The notes under the pieces were generated by a model. The model was not told where the DNA came from. It worked only from the letters and a program-made list of their open reading frames with translations, and made no database searches. A DNA stretch of 25,103 bases from assembly GCA_019247975.1 (NCBI GenBank), contig JAFBAD010000290.1:1-25103 (forward strand), read 5' to 3'. The translations under genes were made by a program, and so were the position numbers. The stretch comes from Acidimicrobiia bacterium. Lineage in GTDB: Bacteria > Actinomycetota > Acidimicrobiia > Acidimicrobiales > Iamiaceae. Every line of letters begins with the position of its first letter. The stretch's first letter is position 1. Below, one piece after another: positions 7,715 through 15,275 of the stretch.

Positions 7715-9000
7715 CGATCGCCTTCGCCCGGCGTGAACTCGAGGTGGAGCTTGGTGAGGCCGCGCAGCACCCACGTCGGCTCGTAGTGGTAGCGGCGGTC
7801 CGACGCGGTGCCGTGGTGCTCCTCGGACAGGCGGATGTCGTGCATCCGGTCGAGGATGCGCTCGAGGCTGACGCGCGCCTCGACCCGAGCGAGCGGTCCG
7901 CCCGGGCACGAGTGGGCGCCCCGGCCGAACGCGATGTGGGACTGCGCGTTGGGCCGGTCGACCTGGAACTCAGCCGGGCACTCGAAGCGACGGGGATCGC
8001 GGTTGGCGGCGCCGTTGAGCAGCATCACCGGGGTCCCGGCCGGGATGTCCACTCCGCCGACCTCGGTGGTCCGGCGGGCCAGGCGGAAGTCGGCCTTGAC
8101 CGGGCTCTCCATGCGCAGCGCCTCCTCGATGAAGTCGGGGATGCGCTCGCGATCGGCGCGCAGCTCGTCCTGCAGCTCCGGTCGCTCGCACAGGTACTTG
8201 AGCGCGACGGCGAGCAGGCGCGCGGTCGTCTCCTGGCCGGCCGCGAAGAGGAACGTCGCGGTGCGCACCACCGAGAGCACGTCGGGTGTGCTGCCGTCCG
8301 GATACGTCGAGGTGGCCAGGTGGGTCAGCACGTCCTGACGGGGCTCGCGCCTGCGGTCCTCGATGTAGCCCGCGAACCAGTCGTCCAGCCAGGAGAGCGG
8401 GTTCTCGCCGACCGAGCGCTCGTGGTCGCCGCCCACCTGTCCCGGTCCCGAGCTCATGAGCCCGAAGCCCTCGCGGAAGCGCCGGTGGTCGTCCTCGGGC
8501 ACGCCGAGGAGGTCGGCGACGACGAGCATCGCGAACGGCTGCGCGTAGGCGCTGATGAACTCGCAGTGGCCGTCGGCGACGAACTCGTTGAGCTGCTGAT
8601 CGGCCAGGCGCCACATGAACGCCTCGTTGTCGCGCAGCCGCTTCGGCGTGAGCAGCCGCATGAGCAGCGCCCGCTCGCGCGTGTGGTCCGGCGGATCCAT
8701 CGTGACCATGTGCTCGTGCATCGGCAGCTGGTCGCGGTAGCGGTCGACGACGTCGCTCACGTCGTCGCCCTCGAGCGGCACCGGGAACGTGGCGAAGGGT
8801 CCCACCACCGAGTTGCACGACGAGAACGTCTCGGTGTCTCGGTACACGTCCATGAGCTCGTCGTAGCCGGTGACCGCCACGACCCCGAGGTGCGGCAGCG
8901 CGAGCACCGGGCACTCGTCGCGCAGCTGCTCGAAGTACGGGTACGGGTCGTTGACCAGTGACTGGTCGTTGAAGAAGTCGATCGTCTGCCAGTCGCTCAC
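7711..9000 (-). CDS. Cytochrome P450
   Basis: A soluble bacterial P450 of 429 residues with every hallmark: I-helix AAGQETTARLL, K-helix E-x-x-R in EEALRMESP, and the haem loop FGRGAHSCPGG with ligand C365. An N-terminal substrate-side motif DPPDHTRERALLMRLLTP is also present. The type resembles actinobacterial CYPs that hydroxylate steroids, terpenes or fatty acids, but the substrate is not predictable here. The GTG at 9000 is preferred because AGGGGAG lies 4 nt upstream. A TTG at 9060 would add 20 residues that cover the promoter and operator-like dyads. It is followed without a gap by an SDR. No ferredoxin gene is visible, so electrons must come from a partner encoded elsewhere. Confidence 0.94.
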   Translation of the reverse strand: MSDWQTIDFFNDQSLVNDPYPYFEQLRDECPVLALPHLGVVAVTGYDELMDVYRDTETFSSCNSVVGPFATFPVPLEGDDVSDVVDRYRDQLPMHEHMVTMDPPDHTRERALLMRLLTPKRLRDNEAFMWRLADQQLNEFVADGHCEFISAYAQPFAMLVVADLLGVPEDDHRRFREGFGLMSSGPGQVGGDHERSVGENPLSWLDDWFAGYIEDRRREPRQDVLTHLATSTYPDGSTPDVLSVVRTATFLFAAGQETTARLLAVALKYLCERPELQDELRADRERIPDFIEEALRMESPVKADFRLARRTTEVGGVDIPAGTPVMLLNGAANRDPRRFECPAEFQVDRPNAQSHIAFGRGAHSCPGGPLARVEARVSLERILDRMHDIRLSEEHHGTASDRRYHYEPTWVLRGLTKLHLEFTPGEGDR

Positions 9001-9019
9001 CGAGCTCCCCTCGGACAGG

Positions 9020-9040
9020 CTGCTGAGCAGTTGCTTAGCA
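9020..9040. promoter_or_regulatory. Two tandem TGCTNAGCA dyads over the P450 promoter
   Basis: TGCTGAGCA (9021-9029, extendable to an 11-bp CTGCT-G-AGCAG palindrome) and TGCTTAGCA (9032-9040) are centred exactly 11 bp apart, one helical turn. They cover the -10 box and likely start point of the P450 gene, the place for a repressor. The regulator is unknown; no regulator gene is adjacent. Confidence 0.5.
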
Positions 9041-9060
9041 GGCACCGGAACGAGCGGCAA
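9032..9060 (-). promoter_or_regulatory. P450-SDR promoter: TTGCCG-N17-TAAGCA
   Basis: On the minus strand TTGCCG (9060-9055) and TAAGCA (9037-9032) are separated by exactly 17 nt. Transcription would begin near 9024, giving a leader of about 24 nt that contains the AGGGGAG ribosome site before GTG 9000. The upstream box sits just past the stop codon of the transporter gene (9067). Confidence 0.5.
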
Positions 9061-9066
9061 AGCGTC

Positions 9067-9873
9067 TCACTCCTCGGGCTCGCGCTCCCGCTCCTCCTCG
9101 AGCTTCTCCCGGCCGACCTGCACGAGGCGGAGGATCGTGACGAGCCCGATGCCTCCGATCGCGTTGCCGAGGGCGGCCCAGGCGAGGGTGCCGAGCCAGT
9201 CGAGGTAGCCGAAGGGCGCCCCGGCGTGCAGTGCCCCGAACATGTCGAGCGAGCCGACGATCGCGTGGTTCAGCGGCGCCGCGGCGAGGAGGAACGCGGC
9301 GCCGATGACCGCGATGAGCTTGGCCGGCATCGACTCGGTGCTGTGCTGCATCCAGGTCATCAAGGTGATCACCATCCCGCCGAGCAGCGCGCTGGCGAAC
9401 GCCTGGGTGCCGATGCCGAGGCGGATGTACTGCTCCGCCTGTTCGACCGCGACCGGCCGGAGCTGCGGGAACCCGGCGATCACCAGCCCCATGACCAGCC
9501 AGCCACCCACCAGGTTCATCACCAGCGTTCCGAGCCACAGCCGGCCGACCCGGTGCGGCGCCGCCTTCTTCGCCGCGACGGCCGCGATCGGCACGAGGAA
9601 GTTCTCGGTGAAGAGCTCGCTGTTCGCGAGAGCGAGCGCGATGAAGCCGATCGAGAAGGCGAGCGCGGCCAGCAGTGCGTTGTCGGTCTGCTCGCGGACG
9701 ACGAGCAGGCCGAGCAACCCGACACCCACGTCGAGCCCGCCGATGGTGCCGGTGGCGAGGAGCGAGGGCCACGTGCGGTCCAACCGCTGCCGTCCCTCGT
9801 CGACGGTCCGCTCGAACGCGCTGGCGACGTCCTCCCGGGTCTGACCCCTCGTGGATGGCTGGTCGTCGTCCAT
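9067..9873 (-). CDS. Formate/nitrite transporter (FNT) family membrane protein
   Basis: A 268-residue integral membrane protein with six likely helices, matching the FNT (FocA/NirC/YfdC-like) pentameric channels. Typical segments are ATGTIGGLDVGVGLL in the first helix, LANSELFTENFLVPIA in the second helix and loop, GNLxG-like LVMNLVGGWLVMG, and NHAIVGSLDMF in the later half. Long charged tails at both ends (N-terminal about 40 residues, C-terminal EKLEEEREREPEE) resemble the YfdC branch rather than formate channels proper. Its substrate is uncertain. The ATG at 9873 follows AGGTGG by 5 nt. It precedes the P450 gene by 66 nt, but that gene has its own promoter. Confidence 0.85.
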   Translation of the reverse strand: MDDDQPSTRGQTREDVASAFERTVDEGRQRLDRTWPSLLATGTIGGLDVGVGLLGLLVVREQTDNALLAALAFSIGFIALALANSELFTENFLVPIAAVAAKKAAPHRVGRLWLGTLVMNLVGGWLVMGLVIAGFPQLRPVAVEQAEQYIRLGIGTQAFASALLGGMVITLMTWMQHSTESMPAKLIAVIGAAFLLAAAPLNHAIVGSLDMFGALHAGAPFGYLDWLGTLAWAALGNAIGGIGLVTILRLVQVGREKLEEEREREPEE

Positions 9874-9916
9874 CCGACCCACCTGCCCGAACGGACCGCG
9901 CCGCGTGCACCGGCGC

Positions 9917-9922
9917 TAGGTT
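9917..9922 (+). promoter_or_regulatory. -10 box TAGGTT of a leaderless promoter
   Basis: TAGGTT ends 6 nt before the GTG at 9929 of the epoxide-hydrolase-like gene, with no Shine-Dalgarno sequence. The same hexamer precedes the CoA-transferase gene at 16642-16647. A -35 box is not convincing. Confidence 0.5.
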
Positions 9923-9928
9923 CCGCGC

Positions 9929-10309
9929 GTGGCTGACAACGATCCGATCGATGTGGTGCGGCGCTTCTGCGATGCGTGGGGCAAGGAGGACGTCGCGACG
10001 ATCGTCGGCTTCTTCACCGACGACGCCGTGTACCACAACATCCCGATCGCCCCGGTGACCGGGCCCGAGCAGATCAAGGCGACGATCGAGGGGTTCAGCG
10101 CCGGCGTCGAATCGATCGAGTTCCAGGTGGACGCGATCGCAGCGAACGGCCCGATGGTGCTCACCGAGCGGGTCGACATCTTCGTCTTCCCGAACGGCCG
10201 CATCGAGCTGCCGGTCATGGGCGCCTTCGAGGTGCGCGACGGCAAGATCGCCGCGTGGCGCGACTACTTCGACATGAACCAGTTCATGTCGCAGATGCCG
10301 ACCGGCTGA
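9929..10309 (+). CDS. Limonene-1,2-epoxide hydrolase-like protein
   Basis: A 126-residue NTF2-fold enzyme of the limonene-epoxide hydrolase family, which adds water to epoxides in one step without a covalent intermediate. All five residues known from the Rhodococcus enzyme are present in order: Y35 and N37 (VYHN, the water holders), R81 and D83 (TERVDIF), and D112 (WRDYFD). The spacings Y-x-N and R-x-D are exact. The C-terminal FEVRDGKIAAWRDYFD block is diagnostic. Mycobacterial relatives act on steroid or lipid epoxides, so limonene need not be the substrate. The gene is monocistronic, divergent from the channel gene, and convergent with the esterase 20 nt downstream. A nearby P450 could supply an epoxide (inference). 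Confidence 0.88.
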   Translation: MADNDPIDVVRRFCDAWGKEDVATIVGFFTDDAVYHNIPIAPVTGPEQIKATIEGFSAGVESIEFQVDAIAANGPMVLTERVDIFVFPNGRIELPVMGAFEVRDGKIAAWRDYFDMNQFMSQMPTG

Positions 10310-10329
10310 CCTGCGGCGGTGGCGCCTGT

Positions 10330-11361
10330 TCAGGAGCGGCCGAAGAAGAAGCGGAAGATGAGATCCGAGGCGTCGATGTCGGTCGTGCCGTGGCCGAACT
10401 GCGCCTCGAAGGCCGGCTCCGGCTTGCCCGGCCACGCGTGCCCTCCGCCGTCGATGATGTAGAGCTCGGTCCGCGCCGAGCAGCCCGTCCAGCGGCGCAG
10501 CCGCACCTCGTCGGTGAGGCGACGCTCGCTCGGCCTCGGATCGCAGCCGTTGTGCTTCGCCCAGAGCCGCATCGACTCGTCGATGCCCATCGGCGCGGGC
10601 AGATCCGGAGGCACCTTCCCGTGCCAGTACTCCATGTCCGTGATGTGCGTGGCGTTGAGCCCCCCGCCTCCGTACTTCACGATGGGATCAGCGGTGCCGT
10701 GGAAGGCGATGATCGCCACCGGCCGGCCGTTGCACGGGGTGAGGTACTCCTCGCCCGAGATCGGGCCGATCGCCCGGATGCGGTCGGGCATCCGGCAGGC
10801 GAGGAGCGACGACATCTGCGCACCGTTGGACATGCCGAGCGAGAAGACCTGTGAGGGGTCCACGCAGTACCCGTCCTCGAGGTGGTCGAGCAGCGAGCCG
10901 ATGAAGGCGACGTCGTAGTTGTCGTCGGTGGGCGCAGCGTTCCAGTAGGGCGTCGATCCGTTCAACCGGCCGGACGGGATGACACCGATGAAGTCGTACC
11001 GGTCGACCATCGTGTCGATCCCGCTCATCGACGGGATGAACTTGTACGAGACGGTGAGCGCGTGGAGGCCCAGCACGAGCGGGTGCGGCTTCTGCGGATC
11101 GAGGTGGGCCGGCACGACGAGCTCGTAGGGGCGATCGACCGTCCCGTCCGACAGCGTGTGCTCGCTGATGCCGGCGGCGAGCGGCTCGGGATGGCGGCAG
11201 CCCGTCGACGACGTCGGCACGGTCGTGGTGGTGGTCGTCGTCGACCGCTCGGCGCTCGTCGTCGTGGACTGCGGGCCGGCGTGGGAGTCCGACGAGCAGG
11301 CGGCCACGAGCACCCAGAGGACCGCGGCCAGCGCGAGCGTGAAGCACCGGCTGCCGCTCAT
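10330..11361 (-). CDS. Lipoprotein esterase, PHB-depolymerase / LpqC-like
   Basis: A 343-residue alpha/beta hydrolase of the polyhydroxybutyrate depolymerase / feruloyl esterase (LpqC) family. An N-terminal lipoprotein signal ends in WVLVAAC with lipidated C22, followed by a Thr/Ser-rich spacer of about 25 residues that tethers the enzyme outside the membrane. The nucleophile is S in LGMSNGAQMS, the acid D in HGTADPIVKYGGG, and the base H in GGGHAWPG. Active-site Cys residues (CxxxxC pairs in GYCVDP and HNGCDP) may form disulfides. Its ATG overlaps the stop of the beta-propeller lipoprotein gene (ATGA), so the two are one unit. The natural ester substrate is unknown. Confidence 0.88.
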   Translation of the reverse strand: MSGSRCFTLALAAVLWVLVAACSSDSHAGPQSTTTSAERSTTTTTTTVPTSSTGCRHPEPLAAGISEHTLSDGTVDRPYELVVPAHLDPQKPHPLVLGLHALTVSYKFIPSMSGIDTMVDRYDFIGVIPSGRLNGSTPYWNAAPTDDNYDVAFIGSLLDHLEDGYCVDPSQVFSLGMSNGAQMSSLLACRMPDRIRAIGPISGEEYLTPCNGRPVAIIAFHGTADPIVKYGGGGLNATHITDMEYWHGKVPPDLPAPMGIDESMRLWAKHNGCDPRPSERRLTDEVRLRRWTGCSARTELYIIDGGGHAWPGKPEPAFEAQFGHGTTDIDASDLIFRFFFGRS

Positions 11362-12820
11362 CCGCGCTGCGGCACCGAGAAGCTGATCACGCCGCCCTGG
11401 CCGGGCCCGCCGAAGAGCACGAACCCGTAGCCCCACAGCAGACGCCCGTCCACGATCGACGGTCCGCACGCGGTCTGGTTCGGCGCGTCGTGCGACCAGA
11501 GGGTCTTCCCGTTGCGGGTGTCGAGGGCGAGCATCGTGCCGCGGTCGGTTCCCACGAACGCGACGCCGGGCACCGCGCTGACCGGCCCGAACACCTTGCC
11601 CGGCACCTGGCGCATCCAGGCGATGTGGCCCGTGGCCGGGTCGAGCGAGAACACCTTCGTGGTGTCGGTGGGCGAGTGCGTGTCGGGGTCACCGACGATC
11701 GAGGTCGCGACCAGTCGCCCGTCGACGAACGCGGACGATCCGATCTGGCCGCCCAGGAAGCTGCCCGGTGTCAGGGCGGTCTCCCAGACGACCTTGCCGG
11801 TGTCCCGATCGAGCGCGTGGAACGTGCCGCCCTTGTCCCCGGCGCCGACGAGGTCGCGGCCGTTCGAGGTCCAGAGGTTGGGCGACGCGCCGACGTCGGC
11901 GTCCTTGCCGACGGGATGGCCGTTGCTGAACACGTCCGGGTACGTGAACTGGCGCGACCACGCGAGCTTCCCGGTCCGGTAGCGGATGGCGAGGATCGAG
12001 TCGGCCAGCGGCGCGGTCGGCTCCTCCAACGTCTGGCCGGTGCCCACGAACAGCAGCCCGCGCTCCTGGTCGATCGCCGGCGTGGACCAGATGCCGGCGC
12101 CGGCGTGGACCAGATGCCGGCGCCGGCGCCGGCGGTGGCGTCGTCCGGGGTGGTGTCGAAGCGCCACCGCGTGCGTCCCGTGGCGGCGTCGTACGCGACG
12201 AGCGAGCCTCGGAACGTGTAGTCGGGCTCCTTGGCCATGTTCTCGAAGCTGGCCGTGCCCTGCAGCACGAGGCCGTCGACCACGACAGGCGACGCGCTGA
12301 TCTGCGCGTAGGGCTGCGTGTCGGTGTCGACCTTCCAGTCTTCGTGGCCGGTGGCGCGATCGAGGCGGTGCAGGGTGTGGTTGGCCGCAACGAACACCGC
12401 GTCGTCGGTCACCACGGGAGCGGCGACGAACGTCCCGCTGAGGGAGGTGCTCCACCGCTCCTTGCCGGTCGTCGCGTCGACCGCGTGGACCTTGCCGGTC
12501 CAGTCGTCGAAGTAGGCGGTGCCTTCCGCGACCACCGGCGTGCCGGTCACTCCGACGAGGTCACCGACCGACCACGTCGCCTTCAGACGACCGACGCTCG
12601 CCCGTGAGATCGCGGACGCGTGGATGCTGCGGCGGGAGTTCGCAGGATCGTGGCCGTAGACCGGCCAGTCGTCGCTCGTGCCGGAGTCGGCCTGCGAGCC
12701 GCGGGCCACGGTGGTGGACGGGTGGGTCGTGGCCGGGGCGCCGCCGTCCGAGCCGCCGGAGCTGCACGCCGCGGCGACGAACAGGACTGCGATGGCCACC
12801 ACGACCCGTCGCACGAGCAA
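11358..12820 (-). pseudogene. PQQ-like beta-propeller lipoprotein gene, frameshifted by a 23-bp tandem duplication
   Basis: The gene would encode a lipoprotein of roughly 480 residues: a signal with lipobox VAAAC, the W-P-V-Y-G-H-D-x-A-N-S entry motif, then repeated PQQ-type blades (VHAVDATTGKERW, LHRLDRATGHEDW, VFSLDPATGHIAW, MLALDTRNGKTLW). It lacks clear PQQ-quinoprotein dehydrogenase catalytic motifs, so it is more likely a binding or scaffold propeller. The frame is broken at 12076-12121, where a 23-bp unit occurs twice. Removing one copy restores AGAGAGIWSTPAIDQERG and joins both halves perfectly. As read, the first half runs into a wrong frame and stops at 11771. The start is TTG 12820 or GTG 12814. 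An assembly or cloning error is possible, because the rest of the frame is intact. Confidence 0.85.
12076..12121. repeat. Perfect 23-bp tandem duplication
   Basis: Positions 12076-12098 and 12099-12121 are identical. Each begins GCCGGCGTGG and ends GATGCCGGC, and a partial third start (GCCGGC) follows at 12122. The ends of the unit share GCCGGC, which would allow slipped-strand mispairing. Because 23 is not a multiple of three, the duplication shifts the reading frame of the beta-propeller gene. Confidence 0.95.
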
Positions 12821-12863
12821 GAGGATCGCACCTCCGAGCGCGCTCGGCTCGGGAGACCGTGGG

Positions 12864-13286
12864 TCAGATCGAGTCGCGGTCCATGCCCCGCACGCGACGG
12901 GTCATCGCCACCAGCAGCTTCTGGGTGATCGACGGGTGCTTCATCATCAGCGGCCGGAAGCTGAACGAGGCGAGCGTGAGGGTCCGCAGCGGCGTGCGGG
13001 CGGTGACCGTCGCCGATCGCGGCTCGCCGTCGATGAGCGACATCTCGCCGAAGTAGTCGCCGACCTCGACGAGCCGGTTCGGGCGGCCGTTCACCTCGAC
13101 CAGCGCCTCCCCCTCGGTCACCAGGTAGAAGCGTCCGCCGCGGCCGTGCTGGGTCACGACGTCCTCACCCGCGTCGAACGTGAGCTCCTTGCTCGACCCC
13201 AGGATCCGCTTCAGATCGGCCTTCGAGAGGTCCTCGAAGAGGTCGACCCGGCCGAGGAACTCCAGCAGCTGCTCGTTCGTCGCCAT
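12864..13286 (-). CDS. Stand-alone cyclic-nucleotide-binding domain protein
   Basis: A 140-residue single cNMP-binding (Crp-like) domain with no DNA-binding region. The phosphate-binding cassette reads FGEMSLIDGEPRSATVTA, keeping the ribose-binding E81 and phosphate-binding R90, so it should bind cAMP or cGMP. An N-terminal helix pair (LLEFLGRVDLFEDLSKADLKRIL) precedes the beta roll, and a C-terminal helix ends in MTRRVRGMD. Without an output domain it could act as a protein-protein regulator. It has its own leaderless promoter (TATCTT 7 nt before ATG 13286) and precedes the broken beta-propeller gene by 43 nt. The divergent neighbour is the phosphoesterase, with a dyad between them. Confidence 0.9.
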   Translation of the reverse strand: MATNEQLLEFLGRVDLFEDLSKADLKRILGSSKELTFDAGEDVVTQHGRGGRFYLVTEGEALVEVNGRPNRLVEVGDYFGEMSLIDGEPRSATVTARTPLRTLTLASFSFRPLMMKHPSITQKLLVAMTRRVRGMDRDSI

Positions 13287-13293
13287 GGCGCGG

Positions 13294-13299
13294 AAGATA
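13294..13299 (-). promoter_or_regulatory. -10 box TATCTT, leaderless start of the cNMP-binding gene
   Basis: TATCTT (13299-13294) is followed by 7 nt and the ATG at 13286. No ribosome site is present. The -35 region overlaps the dyad at 13309-13329, so a protein bound there could control this gene. Confidence 0.5.
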
Positions 13300-13308
13300 C
13301 GCCTGAGC

Positions 13309-13329
13309 CGGTCCGACATGCACGGACCG
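13309..13329. promoter_or_regulatory. Operator-like dyad CGGTCCG-N7-CGGACCG
   Basis: A perfect 7-bp inverted repeat with a 7-nt centre, 21 bp in all, lies in the 67-bp region between the divergent cNMP-binding and phosphoesterase genes. It covers the -35 areas of both presumed promoters. The binding protein is unknown, and it does not resemble the CRP site TGTGA-N6-TCACA. Confidence 0.4.
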
Positions 13330-13353
13330 CCCGCGAGGGCGCAGAATCTGTCG

Positions 13354-14664
13354 ATGTCACCGACTCGTCGTGAGTTCATGGTCGGTGCGCTGGGGGCCGC
13401 AGCAGCCGCAACGACCGTTGGTCGGGCGGCGGCCGATGCACTCACAGCCGCGCCGATACCGATGGCCCTGCCCGATCCCGCGCGCAGCGGCATCAACCAC
13501 ATCGTCGTGCTGATGATGGAGAACCGGTCCTTCGACCACTTCCTCGGCTGGCTGCCGGGCGCCGACGGTCGCCAGGAGGGGCTCTCGTTCCTCGACGACG
13601 ACGGCACCGCGTACTCGACCCACCACCTCACCGACTACCAGGGGTGCGCCCATCCCGACCCGGATCACAGCTTCGACGGCGGCCGCACGCAGCTCGACTG
13701 GGGTGCCTGCGACGGCTTCCTGCGCGGCCGCAACGACGACTACGCGATCGGTTACTACACCCGGGACGACCTGCCGTTCACGGGCCACGCGGCGCAGTAC
13801 TGGTGCACGTTCGACCGCTACTTCGCCGCGACGATGGCGTCGACGTTCCCGAACCGCTTCTACCAGCACACCGCGGCGACGGATCGGATCTCGAACACAT
13901 ACGACCGGACCACGTTGCCTACGATCTGGCAGCGTCTCCGCAGCCGCGGGATCACCGCGCACTACTACTACGTCGACGCGCCGTTCATCGCGCTGTTCGG
14001 CAAGGAGCACGTGCAGCTGGCCCGTCCGTTCGACACCTTCCTCGACAACTGCGCGCAGGGGAAGCTCCCGGCGGTCTCGTTCGTCGACCCGAAGTTCCTC
14101 GACGAAGGCGGTGGCACCTCGGCCGACGACCACCCGCACGCGGACATCCGCGCCGGCCAGTACTTCGTCAACCAGGTCTACGAGGCGGTGACGAGCGGGC
14201 CGCAGTGGGATCGCACCGCGCTCGTCGTCAACTACGACGAGTGGGGCGGCTTCTTCGACCACGTGATCCCGACGCGGGCTCCCGACAAGCGGCCGGACCT
14301 CGGCACCGGCCTGCGTGGCTTCCGGGTGCCGTGCCTGCTCATCTCGCCACGTGTGCGGCGGGGCACGATCGGCCACCAGGTCTACGACCACACGTCGGTC
14401 CTGAAGATGATCGAGTGGCGCTTCGGCCTGCCGGCCCTCAGCCGCCGGGACCACGCCGCCCGCAACCTGGCCGAGGTCCTCGACTTCGCCCACGCGCCGG
14501 ACCTCACCGCTCCGCGCTGGGACGTGCCGATGGTCGTGTCGCAGGCCTGCGAGCTGTCCGAGGCGGACGCGCTCGAGGAGGAGGACGGGTACGCGGACTG
14601 GCGGCGGGTGCGGGCCATCGCCGACCGCCTCGGCTTCCCCGCCTCGGTCGGCGCCGCATGGTGA
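13354..14664 (+). CDS. Tat-exported phospholipase C-like phosphoesterase
   Basis: A 436-residue member of the phosphoesterase family that includes bacterial phospholipase C and acid phosphatases. The Tat signal is TRREFMVGALGAAAAATT (residues 4-21). The mature enzyme starts with the family hallmark IVVLMMENRSFDHFLGW, followed by D-x-D-H-S-F at HPDPDHSF, FPNRFYQHT, the metal-site motif DDHPHADIRAGQ, and NYDEWGGFFDHV. It ends with DHTSVLKMIEWRFGL. These provide the Asp, Glu, Asn and His ligands of an alkaline-phosphatase-like site. The likely action is cleavage of phospholipid or other phosphate esters outside the cytoplasm. The ATG at 13354 has a -10-like CAGAAT 6 nt upstream. A decayed second copy of the 3' end follows at 14672. 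Confidence 0.92.
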   Translation: MSPTRREFMVGALGAAAAATTVGRAAADALTAAPIPMALPDPARSGINHIVVLMMENRSFDHFLGWLPGADGRQEGLSFLDDDGTAYSTHHLTDYQGCAHPDPDHSFDGGRTQLDWGACDGFLRGRNDDYAIGYYTRDDLPFTGHAAQYWCTFDRYFAATMASTFPNRFYQHTAATDRISNTYDRTTLPTIWQRLRSRGITAHYYYVDAPFIALFGKEHVQLARPFDTFLDNCAQGKLPAVSFVDPKFLDEGGGTSADDHPHADIRAGQYFVNQVYEAVTSGPQWDRTALVVNYDEWGGFFDHVIPTRAPDKRPDLGTGLRGFRVPCLLISPRVRRGTIGHQVYDHTSVLKMIEWRFGLPALSRRDHAARNLAEVLDFAHAPDLTAPRWDVPMVVSQACELSEADALEEEDGYADWRRVRAIADRLGFPASVGAAW

Positions 14665-14671
14665 CCGGCGG

Positions 14672-14842
14672 GTGAACGTCACGCGCAAGCCCGATGTCAG
14701 CGCGCCGCGCGGGAAGGTCCCGTTCGCGCTGTCGAAGCCGTGCGGGCTCCCCGATCCCGCCGACTTCGAGGAGTGGCGCGGGCTCCGGCGGATGGCGACG
14801 ACCCTGCGCTTCCCGGCGTCGGTCGACCTCGTTCCCGGCTGA
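14672..14842 (+). pseudogene. Remnant of a second phospholipase C-like gene (C-terminal tail only)
   Basis: A 56-codon frame from GTG 14672 encodes a peptide that aligns end to end with the tail of the phosphoesterase just upstream. Its PDVSAPRGKVP matches PDLTAPRWDVP, its ALSKPCGLPD matches VVSQACELSE, and its FEEWRGLRRMATTLRFPASV matches YADWRRVRAIADRLGFPASV. There is no upstream homology, and the remnant begins 8 nt after the intact gene's stop. The simplest explanation is a former tandem paralogue that lost all but its last 50 codons. It may also be translated as a small peptide, but no folded domain is expected. Confidence 0.7.
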
Positions 14843-14873
14843 TCCGGTCGCGCCAGCCCGCCGAATGGGGGCC

Positions 14874-15275
14874 ATGAGCGATCAGCACATCAAGACGATC
14901 ACGGGCGTGTACGAGGCCTTCGGTCGCGGCGACGTCGAGCACATCCTCGAGCAGGTGACCGACGACGTCGACTGGGCGTCGGAGGCCGACAGCCGTGTCG
15001 CGCCGTGGCACGGCGTCCACCGGGGCAAGGCCGAGCTGCCGCACTTCTTCCAGGAGCTCGCGGCCAACGTGGAGGTCACCGAGTTCACGCCGCTGGCGTT
15101 CACCTCGAACGACACCGACGTCATGACCGCAGTGCGGTTCGGCATGGCCGTCCCGGCGACGGGCAAGAGCGGGACGATGGAGATCCGCCACTGGTTCCGG
15201 TTCCGCGGCGACAAGATCGAGTACTACCGCGGCACCGAGGACACGGCCATGACGGCCGAGCTGCTCAGCCGCTGA
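14874..15275 (+). CDS. SnoaL-like / NTF2-family protein (ketosteroid-isomerase-like)
   Basis: A 133-residue NTF2-fold protein: an N-terminal helix (HIKTITGVYEAFGRGDVEHIL), TDDVDWASEADSRVAPWHGVHRGKAELPHFFQEL, then strands ending GTMEIRHWFRFRGDKIEYYRGTEDT. This is the SnoaL-like pattern whose members bind small hydrophobic molecules. Some are isomerases or hydrolases and many have no known activity. No limonene-epoxide-hydrolase triad is present. Start ATG 14874 follows a G-rich stretch. The 3' end overlaps the stop of the convergent amine oxidase gene by 11 bp. It lies 31 nt after the phospholipase remnant, so it may once have been transcribed with that gene. Confidence 0.85.
   Translation: MSDQHIKTITGVYEAFGRGDVEHILEQVTDDVDWASEADSRVAPWHGVHRGKAELPHFFQELAANVEVTEFTPLAFTSNDTDVMTAVRFGMAVPATGKSGTMEIRHWFRFRGDKIEYYRGTEDTAMTAELLSR

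Noticed and set aside
9032..9060. TTG at 9060 as the P450 start
   Set aside because: It would translate the promoter and both dyads; the GTG at 9000 has a strong ribosome site and gives the normal P450 length.
12099..12121. Programmed frameshifting in the beta-propeller gene
   Set aside because: The frame change is fully explained by the 23-bp duplication, and no slippery sequence is needed.
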